Shown here one piece after another: positions 7,017-12,872 of a stretch of DNA of 12,872 nt (position 1 is the stretch's first letter; every line of letters starts with the position of its first letter). The DNA comes from Bacteroidales bacterium UBA4347. GTDB lineage: Bacteria; Bacteroidota; Bacteroidia; Bacteroidales; P3. The position numbers and the translations under genes were made by a program. The notes beneath the pieces were generated by a model, which was not told the DNA's origin, did not search any database, and was given only the letters and a program-made list of their open reading frames with translations. The stretch covers positions 468-13,339 of the forward strand of contig DGTB01000137.1 in assembly GCA_002394185.1 (NCBI GenBank), in the 5' to 3' direction.

Positions 7017-7625
7017 TCAATGCAAATTAACGCCGATAATGTTCATAAACTCCTCGCGGGTCTTGGGGTCTTTCATGAAGGCGCCGGTGAAGTCGGAGGT
7101 GGTGGTGACGGAGTTCTGCTTCTGCACACCGCGCATGGACATGCACATGTGCTGGGCCTCGATGACCACGGCCACGCCGAGGGGGTTGAGGGTGCGCTGG
7201 ATGCAGTCCTTGATTTGCTTGGTGAGGCGTTCCTGCACCTGCAGACGGCGGGCGTAGGCGTCGACGACACGCGGTATCTTGCTGAGGCCCACGATGGTGC
7301 CGTTGGGGATATAGGCCACATGGGCCTTGCCGACGAAGGGCACCATGTGATGCTCGCAGAGGGAGTAGAGCTCAATGTCCTTGACAACAACCATCTGCTT
7401 GTAGTCCTCGTGGAACATGGCCGAGCGGAGAATCTCCTCCGGGTCGAGGTCGTAGCCGTTGGTGAAGAACAGCATAGCTTTGGCAATACGTTCGGGACTC
7501 TTAATCAAGCCTTCACGCTCCGGGTCTTCACCCAGAAGTTTAAGTATAGCCTTGTAGTGCCCGGCCATTTCGGCGACGCACTTTTCGTCATATTTGTCTA
7601 TTTTCAGATAACCTTTTTCGCACAT
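7017..7625 (-). CDS. folE: GTP cyclohydrolase I (FolE)
   Basis: This 202-residue enzyme converts GTP to 7,8-dihydroneopterin triphosphate and formate, the first step of tetrahydrofolate (and queuosine precursor) synthesis in the cytoplasm. Zinc ligands are visible in YSLCEHH (87-93: Cys90, His93) and QHMCMSMRG (158-166: Cys161). Other family blocks are PFVGKAHVAYIPN (96-108), GLSKIPRVVDAYARRLQVQE (113-132) and SVTTTSDFTGAF (172-183). The protein is complete and of normal length for the zinc-dependent type IA family. The ATG at 7625 is preceded by an AT-rich leader without a Shine-Dalgarno site; see the shared 9-mer at 7630. It follows the rlmI-like gene by 20 bases and is 2 bases from the lolA-like gene. 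Confidence 0.96.
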   Translation of the reverse strand: MCEKGYLKIDKYDEKCVAEMAGHYKAILKLLGEDPEREGLIKSPERIAKAMLFFTNGYDLDPEEILRSAMFHEDYKQMVVVKDIELYSLCEHHMVPFVGKAHVAYIPNGTIVGLSKIPRVVDAYARRLQVQERLTKQIKDCIQRTLNPLGVAVVIEAQHMCMSMRGVQKQNSVTTTSDFTGAFMKDPKTREEFMNIIGVNLH

Positions 7626-7629
7626 ATCA

Positions 7630-7638
7630 TTAAGTACT
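7630..7638 (-). promoter_or_regulatory. 9-mer AGTACTTAA in the folE leader
   Basis: The minus-strand sequence AGTACTTAA ends exactly 4 bases before the folE ATG, inside the 20-base gap after the rlmI-like gene. It is identical in sequence and spacing to the dppB leader (5668-5676). Function is unknown and chance recurrence in AT-rich leaders remains possible. Confidence 0.3.
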
Positions 7639-7645
7639 GTTATAA

Positions 7646-8821
7646 CTATTCAACTTGCAAAAGCAGCCCTTTGAGGTATTCGCCCTCGGGGTGGCAGATG
7701 GAGACGGGGTGGTCCATGGCGTGTGGCAGCTGGCGCACGATGCGCACAGAGCGACGGGCGTTCATGGCGGCGGTGAAGACCATGGTCTGGAAATCGTCCT
7801 TGCTGACGGCCTGGCTGCAGGAGAAGGTCATCAGCAGTCCCCCTGCGGGAAGGGCTTCGAGGGCGCGCTGGTTGATGGAGCGATAGCCTTTAAGGCCCGC
7901 CTGGAGAGAACGGTGGTTCTTGGCGAAAGCCGGAGGGTCGAGGATGATGAAATCAAAGGGTGCAGATTGGTTCAAATATTTCAACACATCAGCCACTGTG
8001 CCCTGATGGGGGGCAGCGGTACCGAAATTGAGGGTTACATTGCGGTTGCAGAGTTCGATGGCTTTCTTGCTGATATCCACAGTCTCTACATATTCCGCGC
8101 CGCCCCGGAGGGCAGCCAGTGAGAAGCCGCCGGTGTAGCCGAAGCAGTTGAGGACGCGATGGCCTTTGGCAAGGTCCTGCACCAGACGCCTGTTCTCGCG
8201 CTGATCGATGAAAAAGCCCGTCTTCTGTCCATCGAAGAAGTTGATGAACAAGCGGTTGCCGCTCTCGGTTATCTCCCACTCCTGCGGTTCATCGCCCCAC
8301 AAGTAGCCGTCCTCGGCACCGCCGGGACAGGTGGCGCCGCTCTTGTCGAAGATGGACTTTAGCCCATAGATGGACAAGAGTTCGACACAAAGAGTGGAAA
8401 GCATGGGGAAGAGTCTGTGCATGCCGACAGAGTGGGCCTGCAGGACAAGCACGCCGTTGTACCAGTCGGCCACGAGGCCAGGCATCTGGTCGCCTTCGGC
8501 ATGGATAAGGCGGAAGACGTTGGTGTCTGCCAGCCCGAAGAACCCCAGCCGTTCGCGGTAGGCGATGGCGGACTGAAGACGGCGGCGGAAGAAGGCCTCG
8601 TCGACCTCGGGAGTGTCGAAACTGAGTACCTTGCAGATGATACTCTCGTTCTGGTAGTGTCCCGTGGCCATCCACTGGCCGTGGGCGTCGACAACATCCA
8701 CCAGGTCACCTTCTTGCGGTTCTCCAACGATGCGTTTTACCGCACCTGAGAATATCCAGGGGTGACGGCGCAGGAGGGCTTTCTCCTTGCCGGGGGCTAT
8801 GATGAGCTGCGGACGCTTCAT
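7646..8821 (-). CDS. RlmI-like class I SAM-dependent rRNA methyltransferase
   Basis: This 391-residue protein has the RlmI/YccW layout. It opens with an N-terminal PUA domain (about 1-75, with HPWIFSGAVKRI), followed by a central EEHEE-type linker domain and a C-terminal Rossmann methyltransferase. The link between the last two is GQKTGFFIDQREN (198-210). SAM motif I is VLNCFGYTGGFSL (223-235), the acidic motif II ends at Asp249, and the catalytic region has DPPAFAK (295-301) and FSCSQ with Cys335. In E. coli RlmI makes 5-methylcytosine at position 1962 of 23S rRNA; the same target here is inferred. I chose the ATG at 8821 because it precedes the conserved PUA start. The open frame continues about 160 bases further upstream, but that extension lies over rpe and resembles nothing. 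The start overlaps the rpe stop as ATGA (8818-8821). Confidence 0.88.
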   Translation of the reverse strand: MKRPQLIIAPGKEKALLRRHPWIFSGAVKRIVGEPQEGDLVDVVDAHGQWMATGHYQNESIICKVLSFDTPEVDEAFFRRRLQSAIAYRERLGFFGLADTNVFRLIHAEGDQMPGLVADWYNGVLVLQAHSVGMHRLFPMLSTLCVELLSIYGLKSIFDKSGATCPGGAEDGYLWGDEPQEWEITESGNRLFINFFDGQKTGFFIDQRENRRLVQDLAKGHRVLNCFGYTGGFSLAALRGGAEYVETVDISKKAIELCNRNVTLNFGTAAPHQGTVADVLKYLNQSAPFDFIILDPPAFAKNHRSLQAGLKGYRSINQRALEALPAGGLLMTFSCSQAVSKDDFQTMVFTAAMNARRSVRIVRQLPHAMDHPVSICHPEGEYLKGLLLQVE

Positions 8822-9462
8822 TGTTTCATCATGTGGATGGTCTGCTGGGGATTGTCGCTCTTGAAGACGGCATTGCCGGCCACCAGGACGTCGGCGCCGG
8901 CCTCGAAGAGCATGGGAGCGTTCTGGAGGTTGACGCCACCGTCGACCTCGATGAGGCACTGCGGGTTCTTGCGGTTGCACAACTCTCTCAGCTGGCGCAC
9001 TTTGCTATAGGTGTTCTCGATGAACTTCTGTCCGCCGAAGCCGGGGTTGACGCTCATCAGGAGCACCACGTCGCAGAGCTGGACGATGTCCTCGAGCAGG
9101 CAGACGGGCGACGAGGGGTTGAGCACCACCCCACCCTTCATGCCGGCGTCGTGGATGGCGTAGAGCACACGGTCGTGGTGGTGGCAGGCCTCGTAGTGGA
9201 TGGTGAGGATATCGGCACCGGCATCGCGGAAGTCCTGGACATAGCGGCCGGGGTCCTCGATCATCAGGTGCACGTCGAGGGGTTTCTGCGCATGCTTCTT
9301 GATGTGCTTGACGATGGGCTGGCCGAAGGAGATGTTGGGCACAAAGATGCCGTCCATCACGTCGACATGGAGCCAGTCGCACTCCGAGGCGTTGAGCATC
9401 TCGATGTCGCGCTGGAGGTTGCCGAAGTCGGCACTGAGAAGAGAGGGGGATATCAGTTTCAT
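8818..9462 (-). CDS. rpe: Ribulose-phosphate 3-epimerase
   Basis: This is a 214-residue TIM-barrel enzyme that interconverts D-ribulose 5-phosphate and D-xylulose 5-phosphate in the non-oxidative pentose phosphate pathway. It begins ISPSLLSADFGNL (4-16). The metal ligands are in WLHVDVMDGIFVPN (30-43: His32, Asp34), DVHLMI (63-68: His65) and IEVDGGV (171-177: Asp174). MSVNPGFGGQKFI (136-148) and the phosphate-binding VLVAGNAVF (192-200) complete the pattern. The size is usual. Its pathway also supplies sedoheptulose 7-phosphate, the substrate of the gmhA product encoded on the other strand of this window, although nothing shows co-regulation. The 44-base leader upstream of the ATG is almost entirely a heptamer tandem repeat. 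Confidence 0.96.
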   Translation of the reverse strand: MKLISPSLLSADFGNLQRDIEMLNASECDWLHVDVMDGIFVPNISFGQPIVKHIKKHAQKPLDVHLMIEDPGRYVQDFRDAGADILTIHYEACHHHDRVLYAIHDAGMKGGVVLNPSSPVCLLEDIVQLCDVVLLMSVNPGFGGQKFIENTYSKVRQLRELCNRKNPQCLIEVDGGVNLQNAPMLFEAGADVLVAGNAVFKSDNPQQTIHMMKQ

Positions 9463-9466
9463 AAAC

Positions 9467-9501
9467 GTTCAGTGTTAAGTGTTAAGTTTTAAGTGTTTAG
9501 T
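9467..9501 (-). repeat. Five-copy 7-bp tandem repeat in the rpe leader
   Basis: Read on the minus strand, five consecutive heptamers run ACTAAAC, ACTTAAA, ACTTAAC, ACTTAAC, ACTGAAC (consensus ACTTAAC). They end 4 bases before the rpe start codon and begin just after the yitT stop. The array fills most of the 44-base gap. It may separate two transcription units or set leader spacing; copy number could change by slippage. The TTAAC core resembles the octamers at 11465-11549. Confidence 0.85.
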
Positions 9502-9506
9502 GGTGA

Positions 9507-10403
9507 TTATAATTTCAGTTTCTCAAAGTTCTTGCCATAGACGCCCTGTGCCTTGTTGACCGAGATGAAGGCGTTCTCGTCGATGCGATGGATGATCTGC
9601 ATGACGTGCGACTTGTCGGTGCGGTGCACCATCATCAGGAGGACCTTCTGGTTCTGCTTGGTGTAGCAACCCTCGGCATCGAGGAGTGTGGCACCGCGGC
9701 CCACCTCGCGGGTGACGGCCTCGCCAATCTCGGCGTTCTTGAGCGAGAAGACCATAATCTGGTAGCTCTGCTTGTTGCCGTCGAGCACCATGTCGAGCAC
9801 ATAGGTCATAACTCCCATCACCACGTAGCCGTAGACCACGTTGCCCAGCTTGCCGGAGACAAAGTAGGAGCAGCCGACGATGACAATGTCGATGAGCATG
9901 ATGACGCGGCCCGGGGAGATATTGTAGTACTTAGTGACTATCAGGGCGATAATGTCCGTTCCGCCGGTGTTGCCACCCATGATGAAGCTCAGGCCGATGC
10001 CCAAGCCGCAGAGGGCGCCGCCGATGATGGCGCACATGAAGGGGTCGAACTGCATGGTGCCGTCGGCATTCATGAAGAGGTTCTCCACATGCAGGCCTTG
10101 CTGCCACATGATGAAGAACACACTCGACATGGCGATGCCGTAGATGGTGTTGGCGCCGAACTTGGAACCCAGTATCTTGAAGCCGATGGAGACCAGGATG
10201 CCGTTGAAAATAAGGTTCAGGATACCGATGGGGATATGGATGCCCACGGCGTAATAGATGATGGCCGAGAGGCCGCTGACGCCGCCGCCGACAATCTGTG
10301 CCGGAAGCATAAAAGCCGACCAACCAAAGGTATAGGTCATCAGTCCCAACGTGATGACCACGTAGGACATGATGATATTTTTGCTTTTCTTGAAAATCTG
10401 CAT
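9507..10403 (-). CDS. YitT family membrane protein with C-terminal DUF2179 domain
   Basis: The 298-residue protein has an N-terminal membrane domain with about five to six hydrophobic segments: near 11-33, 45-75 (two segments around VGIHIPIG), 84-101, 120-143, 166-182 and 187-207. A soluble C-terminal domain follows (about 214-290, from SYQIMVFS to QGVYGKNFEKL), matching DUF2179. Family marks are the glycine-rich AQIVGGGVSGLSAI (35-48) and MGGNTGGTDIIALI (142-155). Homologues are widespread in Firmicutes and Bacteroidetes, and their molecular function is largely unsettled; a transport role is often presumed. The DUF2179 part could act as a cytoplasmic regulatory domain. It lies only 3 bases after yggS, so the two are probably cotranscribed. 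Confidence 0.88.
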   Translation of the reverse strand: MQIFKKSKNIIMSYVVITLGLMTYTFGWSAFMLPAQIVGGGVSGLSAIIYYAVGIHIPIGILNLIFNGILVSIGFKILGSKFGANTIYGIAMSSVFFIMWQQGLHVENLFMNADGTMQFDPFMCAIIGGALCGLGIGLSFIMGGNTGGTDIIALIVTKYYNISPGRVIMLIDIVIVGCSYFVSGKLGNVVYGYVVMGVMTYVLDMVLDGNKQSYQIMVFSLKNAEIGEAVTREVGRGATLLDAEGCYTKQNQKVLLMMVHRTDKSHVMQIIHRIDENAFISVNKAQGVYGKNFEKLKL

Positions 10404-10406
10404 ATT

Positions 10407-11078
10407 CTATTGTTTTTTACTGTAATCTCTTGGGCCAAAGATGCTTGTGCCGATACGGACGAGGGTGCTGCCCTCCTCGACGGCTATGGGGTAGTCGTGG
10501 CTCATGCCCATGGACACCTCGCGGAAGGCGGGGTTGTTGGCGAAGGTTCCGGCCTTGAGGGTGTCGAAAATGGACTTGACGCGGCGGAAGTCGTCGCGCA
10601 CACGCGCCTGGTCGTCGGTGTGGCTGGCCATGCCCATCACGCCGCAGATGCGCACATGGGGATAGGCCGCGGGGTTGAAGCGGGCCGCCGAGAGTTCCTC
10701 GGGCAGGAAGCCGAACTTGGTCTCCTCCTGGGCCACATGCACCTGCAGCAGCACATCGACCACACGGTCCACCTTGGCGGCGGCATGTTCCACATCCTCA
10801 AGATGCTCCATGGAGTCCACTCCGTGAATCATCGACACAAAACCAATATAGTATTTCAACTGCTTCGACTGCAGGTGGCCGATGAAGTGCCACTCGATGT
10901 CGCCGGGCAGCTGGGCGTGCTTGTCGCGCAGTTCGGTGGCGTAGTTCTCGCCGAAGAGGCGCTGGCCGGCGTTGTAGGCCTCCATGATGTCCTCCACAGG
11001 CTTCAGTTTCGACACCGCTATCAGCCTCGTTCCCTCGGGCAACGACGCCTTGATGCTTGCTATTTTTTCTGCTATCAT
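10407..11078 (-). CDS. yggS: PLP homeostasis protein, YggS/PROSC family
   Basis: This 223-residue protein is a single-domain PLP-binding TIM barrel related to the N-terminal half of alanine racemase. The likely PLP Schiff-base lysine is Lys24 in LIAVSKLKP (19-27). Other family blocks are LFGENY (41-46), IEWHFIGHLQSKQ (61-73), GVMGMASH (146-153), SMGMSHDYPIAV (189-200) and the phosphate-binding STLVRIGTSIFGPR (204-217). Family members have no strong catalytic activity and help control free pyridoxal 5'-phosphate and amino-acid pools in the cytoplasm. The start has AGAAGGGG just upstream, and a 67-base AT-rich gap with a stem-loop precedes it, so a transcript may begin here. The yitT gene follows after 3 bases. 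Confidence 0.94.
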   Translation of the reverse strand: MIAEKIASIKASLPEGTRLIAVSKLKPVEDIMEAYNAGQRLFGENYATELRDKHAQLPGDIEWHFIGHLQSKQLKYYIGFVSMIHGVDSMEHLEDVEHAAAKVDRVVDVLLQVHVAQEETKFGFLPEELSAARFNPAAYPHVRICGVMGMASHTDDQARVRDDFRRVKSIFDTLKAGTFANNPAFREVSMGMSHDYPIAVEEGSTLVRIGTSIFGPRDYSKKQ

Positions 11079-11090
11079 ACCCCTTCTAAC

Positions 11091-11122
11091 GACAATCTAT
11101 ACTTTTTATTATATAAATTGTC
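11091..11122. promoter_or_regulatory. AT-rich 11-bp inverted repeat upstream of yggS
   Basis: Arms 11091-11101 (GACAATCTATA) and 11112-11122 (TATAAATTGTC) pair at 10 of 11 positions around a 10-base loop, 13 bases upstream of the yggS ATG, in the only sizeable gap (67 bases) of the leftward gene series. It could be an operator, a leader hairpin, or a weak terminator for the GNAT-like gene. The minus strand also has TATATAAT and a TTTG nearby, but the spacing does not fit the Bacteroides promoter consensus well. Confidence 0.4.
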
Positions 11123-11145
11123 CACAAAATTTTTCCACACCCATA

Positions 11146-11700
11146 CTAAAGTTCCAGGCTATAGTACACACACTCGGCGTCGCGGTAGAACTCCCGCGCC
11201 CCCCAGCGCTGCCAGTACTGATGGGTCTTCAGACGGTGCATCACGGGGATGAAAACGAAGTCGTAGCGAGCCTTCAACTCGGGCATAACGCTCATAATCA
11301 TGTCGTAATTCAAGCGTGTGCCACGGTATTCCGGAGCCACGATGAACGAGAACACCGCCGTGTAACGCCGCGCGTTCATGGCGGCCAGCAGGTCGGGCTT
11401 TTCGCGGGCGATGAGGGGTGTTTCCTCCTCGATGCGGTAGTCGCTCATGTTGAGCAGACCGATGATTGTGTTATTGTGTGATTGCGTTAATGCGTTAGTA
11501 TTTGCCGCGTCAGCACTCACGCATTCACACGATAACGCATTACCACATTCAGAGATAGCTTTGACGCTGAGGGGCCAGTTGAAGTGCAGGTCTCTCACCC
11601 ACCCTTCCACCTCGCGGCGGTCGAAACCGTACTGACGCACCATCCAGTCGACGGTCAGCGGCGCATCCTCCGGGCTCATTCTATGCAATGTATACTCCAT
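11146..11700 (-). CDS. GNAT-like N-acyltransferase with repeat-encoded insertion
   Basis: The 184-residue protein resembles GNAT-fold acyltransferases. The best evidence is AVFSFIVAPEYRGTRLNYDMI (115-135), where the strand and the RGTRLN loop correspond to the acyl-CoA pyrophosphate-binding motif A, followed by a strand FVFIPVM (148-154) and a C-terminal YWQRWGAREFY (162-172). The strict Q/RxxGxG/A pattern is only partly kept, so activity is uncertain. Residues 51-79 (rich in Cys, Asn, Thr and Ala) are encoded by the imperfect palindrome at 11465-11549 and look like an in-frame insertion between LSVKAIS and TIIGLLNM. The substrate is unknown. It begins 9 bases after the DUF2156 gene, another protein of acyltransferase-like fold, and the pair may be functionally linked. 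The 67-base gap after it probably ends or weakens the transcript. Confidence 0.7.
   Translation of the reverse strand: MEYTLHRMSPEDAPLTVDWMVRQYGFDRREVEGWVRDLHFNWPLSVKAISECGNALSCECVSADAANTNALTQSHNNTIIGLLNMSDYRIEEETPLIAREKPDLLAAMNARRYTAVFSFIVAPEYRGTRLNYDMIMSVMPELKARYDFVFIPVMHRLKTHQYWQRWGAREFYRDAECVYYSLEL
11465..11549. repeat. Imperfect palindrome of facing octamer arrays inside the GNAT-like gene
   Basis: Left arm 11465-11500 contains four 8-base units on the + strand: TGTGTTAT, TGTGTGAT, TGCGTTAA, TGCGTTAG. Right arm 11514-11549 reads CACTCACG, CATTCACA, CGATAACG, CATTACCA, CATT, roughly the reverse complement of the left. My hand alignment gives 26 of 36 matches between the arms, with a 13-base loop (11501-11513). 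The whole element is translated in frame within the gene. I saw no target-site duplication at its edges. Confidence 0.8.
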
Positions 11701-11709
11701 GGTATTGCC

Positions 11710-12612
11710 TTAACTACTGAAAGAAACGACATTGTAACTCAGAAGTATTTCGGGATGATACGACAATTTGGCCTTCCGCAGGCCTTCGAGGCCCATGTCC
11801 TCCTCGCGGTTCACAAAGACAAAGTGTTCCGGCAGGTGGGCGCAGAACTGCTGGTTGATGACCGAGAAGAGGCCGTCGATATTGCGGTCGGCCTTTTCGA
11901 CGCAGACATCGATGGTGTCGTCGGTGACAGCGGCGCCGTAGGTGAAGGCCACCATGCGGCCGTCGAGCCAGATGCTGCCGCCCATCATGCCCAACTCGTC
12001 CCATTGGGCGAAGACGGTCTCCACCACGCGTTGCTCGGCGGCGATGGTGTCGCCATATTCGGGGTTGGTGTCGCCACGCTCCTCACGCCAGAGGGCTTCC
12101 AGACGGCGGCATTCGTCGAACATCGCCGGTGTCAACGGACGGTATTCGAAATCGGGATGTTCCGACAGGAACTTGTTGACGTGGTTGCGCTTGGCCTTGA
12201 GCTTGCCACCGGCCAACGAGGCCAGGTCGGCCCGGCGGTAGATGTAGTCGTACTGGTTGCGCTGCGGCTCGACGGTGATGTTGATTCCTTTGCTGCAAGC
12301 GTTCTGCTGCAGCTGGAGTGCGGCTTCATCTTCAAGACCAAGCAGCGTCATGCGTCCGCCGCAGTCGTCGCAGATGGCCTGCAGCAGGTCGCAACACGGC
12401 GTACCGGCCATGCAAAGCATGTAGGCCCGTTCGCCGTCGAGCGTAAAACGCAGCACCACGGCATCGGGCAGGATGCAGACCTCGGTACGGAACCAGAACT
12501 GCCAGCCGACGAGGTTGGCGAAGGTGAAGTTGCAGTTGCGGCGGCCGCTGCGTAGGCTGACGGCCTGGTAGGCTTCGCGGTCGGCGAGGGTCAAGGTATG
12601 GAACTCCAGCAT
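11710..12612 (-). CDS. DUF2156 (phosphatidylglycerol lysyltransferase C-terminal-like) protein
   Basis: This 300-residue cytoplasmic protein matches the DUF2156 family, which has a tandem GNAT-like fold related to the C-terminal domain of MprF-type lysyl-phosphatidylglycerol synthases. Supporting blocks are CNFTFANLVGWQFWF (27-41), NQYDYIYRRADLASL (119-133), GGKLKAKRNHVNKF (135-148), the acceptor-domain strands GGSIWLDGRMVAFTYGA (211-227) and VNREEDMGLEGLRKAKLSYHP (267-287). No membrane segments are present, unlike full MprF, so lipid aminoacylation is not assured; a soluble aminoacyl- or acyl-transferase role is equally possible. Cysteines cluster around residues 67-84 (Cys67, 73, 74, 81, 84), which is unusual but without a recognisable metal motif. 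The start overlaps the upstream pseudouridine synthase stop by one base (TGATG). The GNAT-like gene follows after 9 bases. Confidence 0.85.
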   Translation of the reverse strand: MLEFHTLTLADREAYQAVSLRSGRRNCNFTFANLVGWQFWFRTEVCILPDAVVLRFTLDGERAYMLCMAGTPCCDLLQAICDDCGGRMTLLGLEDEAALQLQQNACSKGINITVEPQRNQYDYIYRRADLASLAGGKLKAKRNHVNKFLSEHPDFEYRPLTPAMFDECRRLEALWREERGDTNPEYGDTIAAEQRVVETVFAQWDELGMMGGSIWLDGRMVAFTYGAAVTDDTIDVCVEKADRNIDGLFSVINQQFCAHLPEHFVFVNREEDMGLEGLRKAKLSYHPEILLSYNVVSFSS

Positions 12613-12872
12613 CAGATCATTTTCAGATAACCCACTTCCTTCTCCGTCAACTCACGCCAGCGGCCGCGGGGGAGGTCCTTCTTGGTGAGGCCGGCAAAGA
12701 CGGTGCGGTCCAGTTTGTGAACCTCGTAGCCGAGGGCTTCGAAGAGGCGGCGCACGATGCGGTTGCGGCCGCTGTGCAACTCAACGCCCACCACGCGCTT
12801 GTCGACGGTGTTGCCTACGGCGGCATACTGTATGTCGTCCACATGCATGGGGCCGTCCTCCAGCTCGATGCC
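12612..12872 (-). CDS. RsuA/RluB-family rRNA pseudouridine synthase, C-terminal part (runs off the window)
   Basis: The reading frame stays open to the right edge, giving the last 86 residues, which begin GIELEDGPMHVDDIQYA. Family marks are VELHSGRNRIVRRLFEALGY, LDRTVFAGLTKKDLPRGRWR and the final LTEKEVGYLKMI. These match the C-terminal part of the RsuA/RluB/RluE/RluF pseudouridine synthases, enzymes that isomerise a specific uridine in 16S or 23S rRNA. The catalytic Asp and the N-terminal S4 RNA-binding domain would lie beyond the edge, so the target and subfamily cannot be decided; RluB-like is most likely. An internal ATG at 12848 is not the start, because conserved sequence continues upstream of it. 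The stop overlaps the DUF2156 start by one base. Confidence 0.88.
   Translation of the reverse strand, partial: GIELEDGPMHVDDIQYAAVGNTVDKRVVGVELHSGRNRIVRRLFEALGYEVHKLDRTVFAGLTKKDLPRGRWRELTEKEVGYLKMI

Noticed and set aside
8822..8980. N-terminal extension of the RlmI-like frame
   Set aside because: The added 53 residues are Arg/Pro-rich, overlap rpe, and precede the conserved PUA start at the ATG at 8821.
9588..11252. Open frame of over 550 codons on the plus strand opposite yitT and yggS
   Set aside because: The translation is Asp/His/Gly/Ala-rich with no recognisable domain, and it spans two clear genes and their gap. It is a codon-bias shadow.
12612..12848. Small complete 78-residue gene at the right edge
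   Set aside because: The conserved pseudouridine synthase sequence continues past the internal ATG to the window edge, so this is a partial gene, not a small one.
1..12872. Mobile element, defence system or CRISPR array
   Set aside because: No transposase, integrase, nuclease, Cas protein, spaced direct repeats or base-composition break was found. The repeats present are short local arrays.

Overview
The window looks like chromosomal DNA of a fairly G+C-rich member of the Bacteroidales. This rests on protein character rather than a marker gene: a short secreted TonB C-terminal-domain protein with the 'MPEFPGG' signature, a divergent LolA-like carrier, a YitT/DUF2179 membrane protein, weak or absent Shine-Dalgarno sites with A-rich leaders, and many start/stop overlaps. 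Genus cannot be fixed from the sequence alone. I see no rRNA, tRNA, CRISPR, transposase, phage gene or integration site. No gap between genes exceeds about 120 bases.

Left part (118-4587, + strand). A small TonB-domain protein is followed by a five-gene run: a GT4-type glycosyltransferase, a GHMP-family heptose 7-phosphate kinase (hddA), phosphoheptose isomerase (gmhA), a heptose 1-phosphate nucleotidyltransferase (hddC) and a HAD-family heptose bisphosphate phosphatase (gmhB). The last three genes are joined by ATGA overlaps. Together the four enzymes form a complete route from sedoheptulose 7-phosphate to a nucleotide-activated D-glycero-alpha-D-manno-heptose, by family precedent GDP-heptose. 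The glycosyltransferase is the obvious candidate user of the product, or at least a partner in the same surface glycan.

Right part (4584-12872, - strand). One long co-directional series reads leftward: an RsuA/RluB-type pseudouridine synthase (cut by the window edge), a DUF2156 protein, a GNAT-like protein, a gap with a stem-loop, yggS (PLP homeostasis), a YitT membrane protein, a heptamer-repeat spacer, rpe, an RlmI-like rRNA methyltransferase, folE, a LolA-like carrier, tsaB and an orphan DppB-type ABC permease. Most junctions are overlapping or within 20 bases, so these are probably one to three transcription units of housekeeping genes (tRNA and rRNA modification, cofactor synthesis, envelope transport). 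The two gene series meet tail to tail with a 4-base overlap of stop codons, leaving no room for a terminator between them.

The least ordinary signals are small. An 85-base imperfect palindrome made of facing octamer arrays lies inside the GNAT-like coding sequence and adds an atypical polar stretch to the protein. A related five-copy heptamer array forms the rpe leader. The GmhB lacks the usual zinc-binding loop. An identical 9-mer lies exactly 4 bases before both the dppB and folE start codons. I found no convincing wholly new multi-gene system; the remainder is ordinary core genome.
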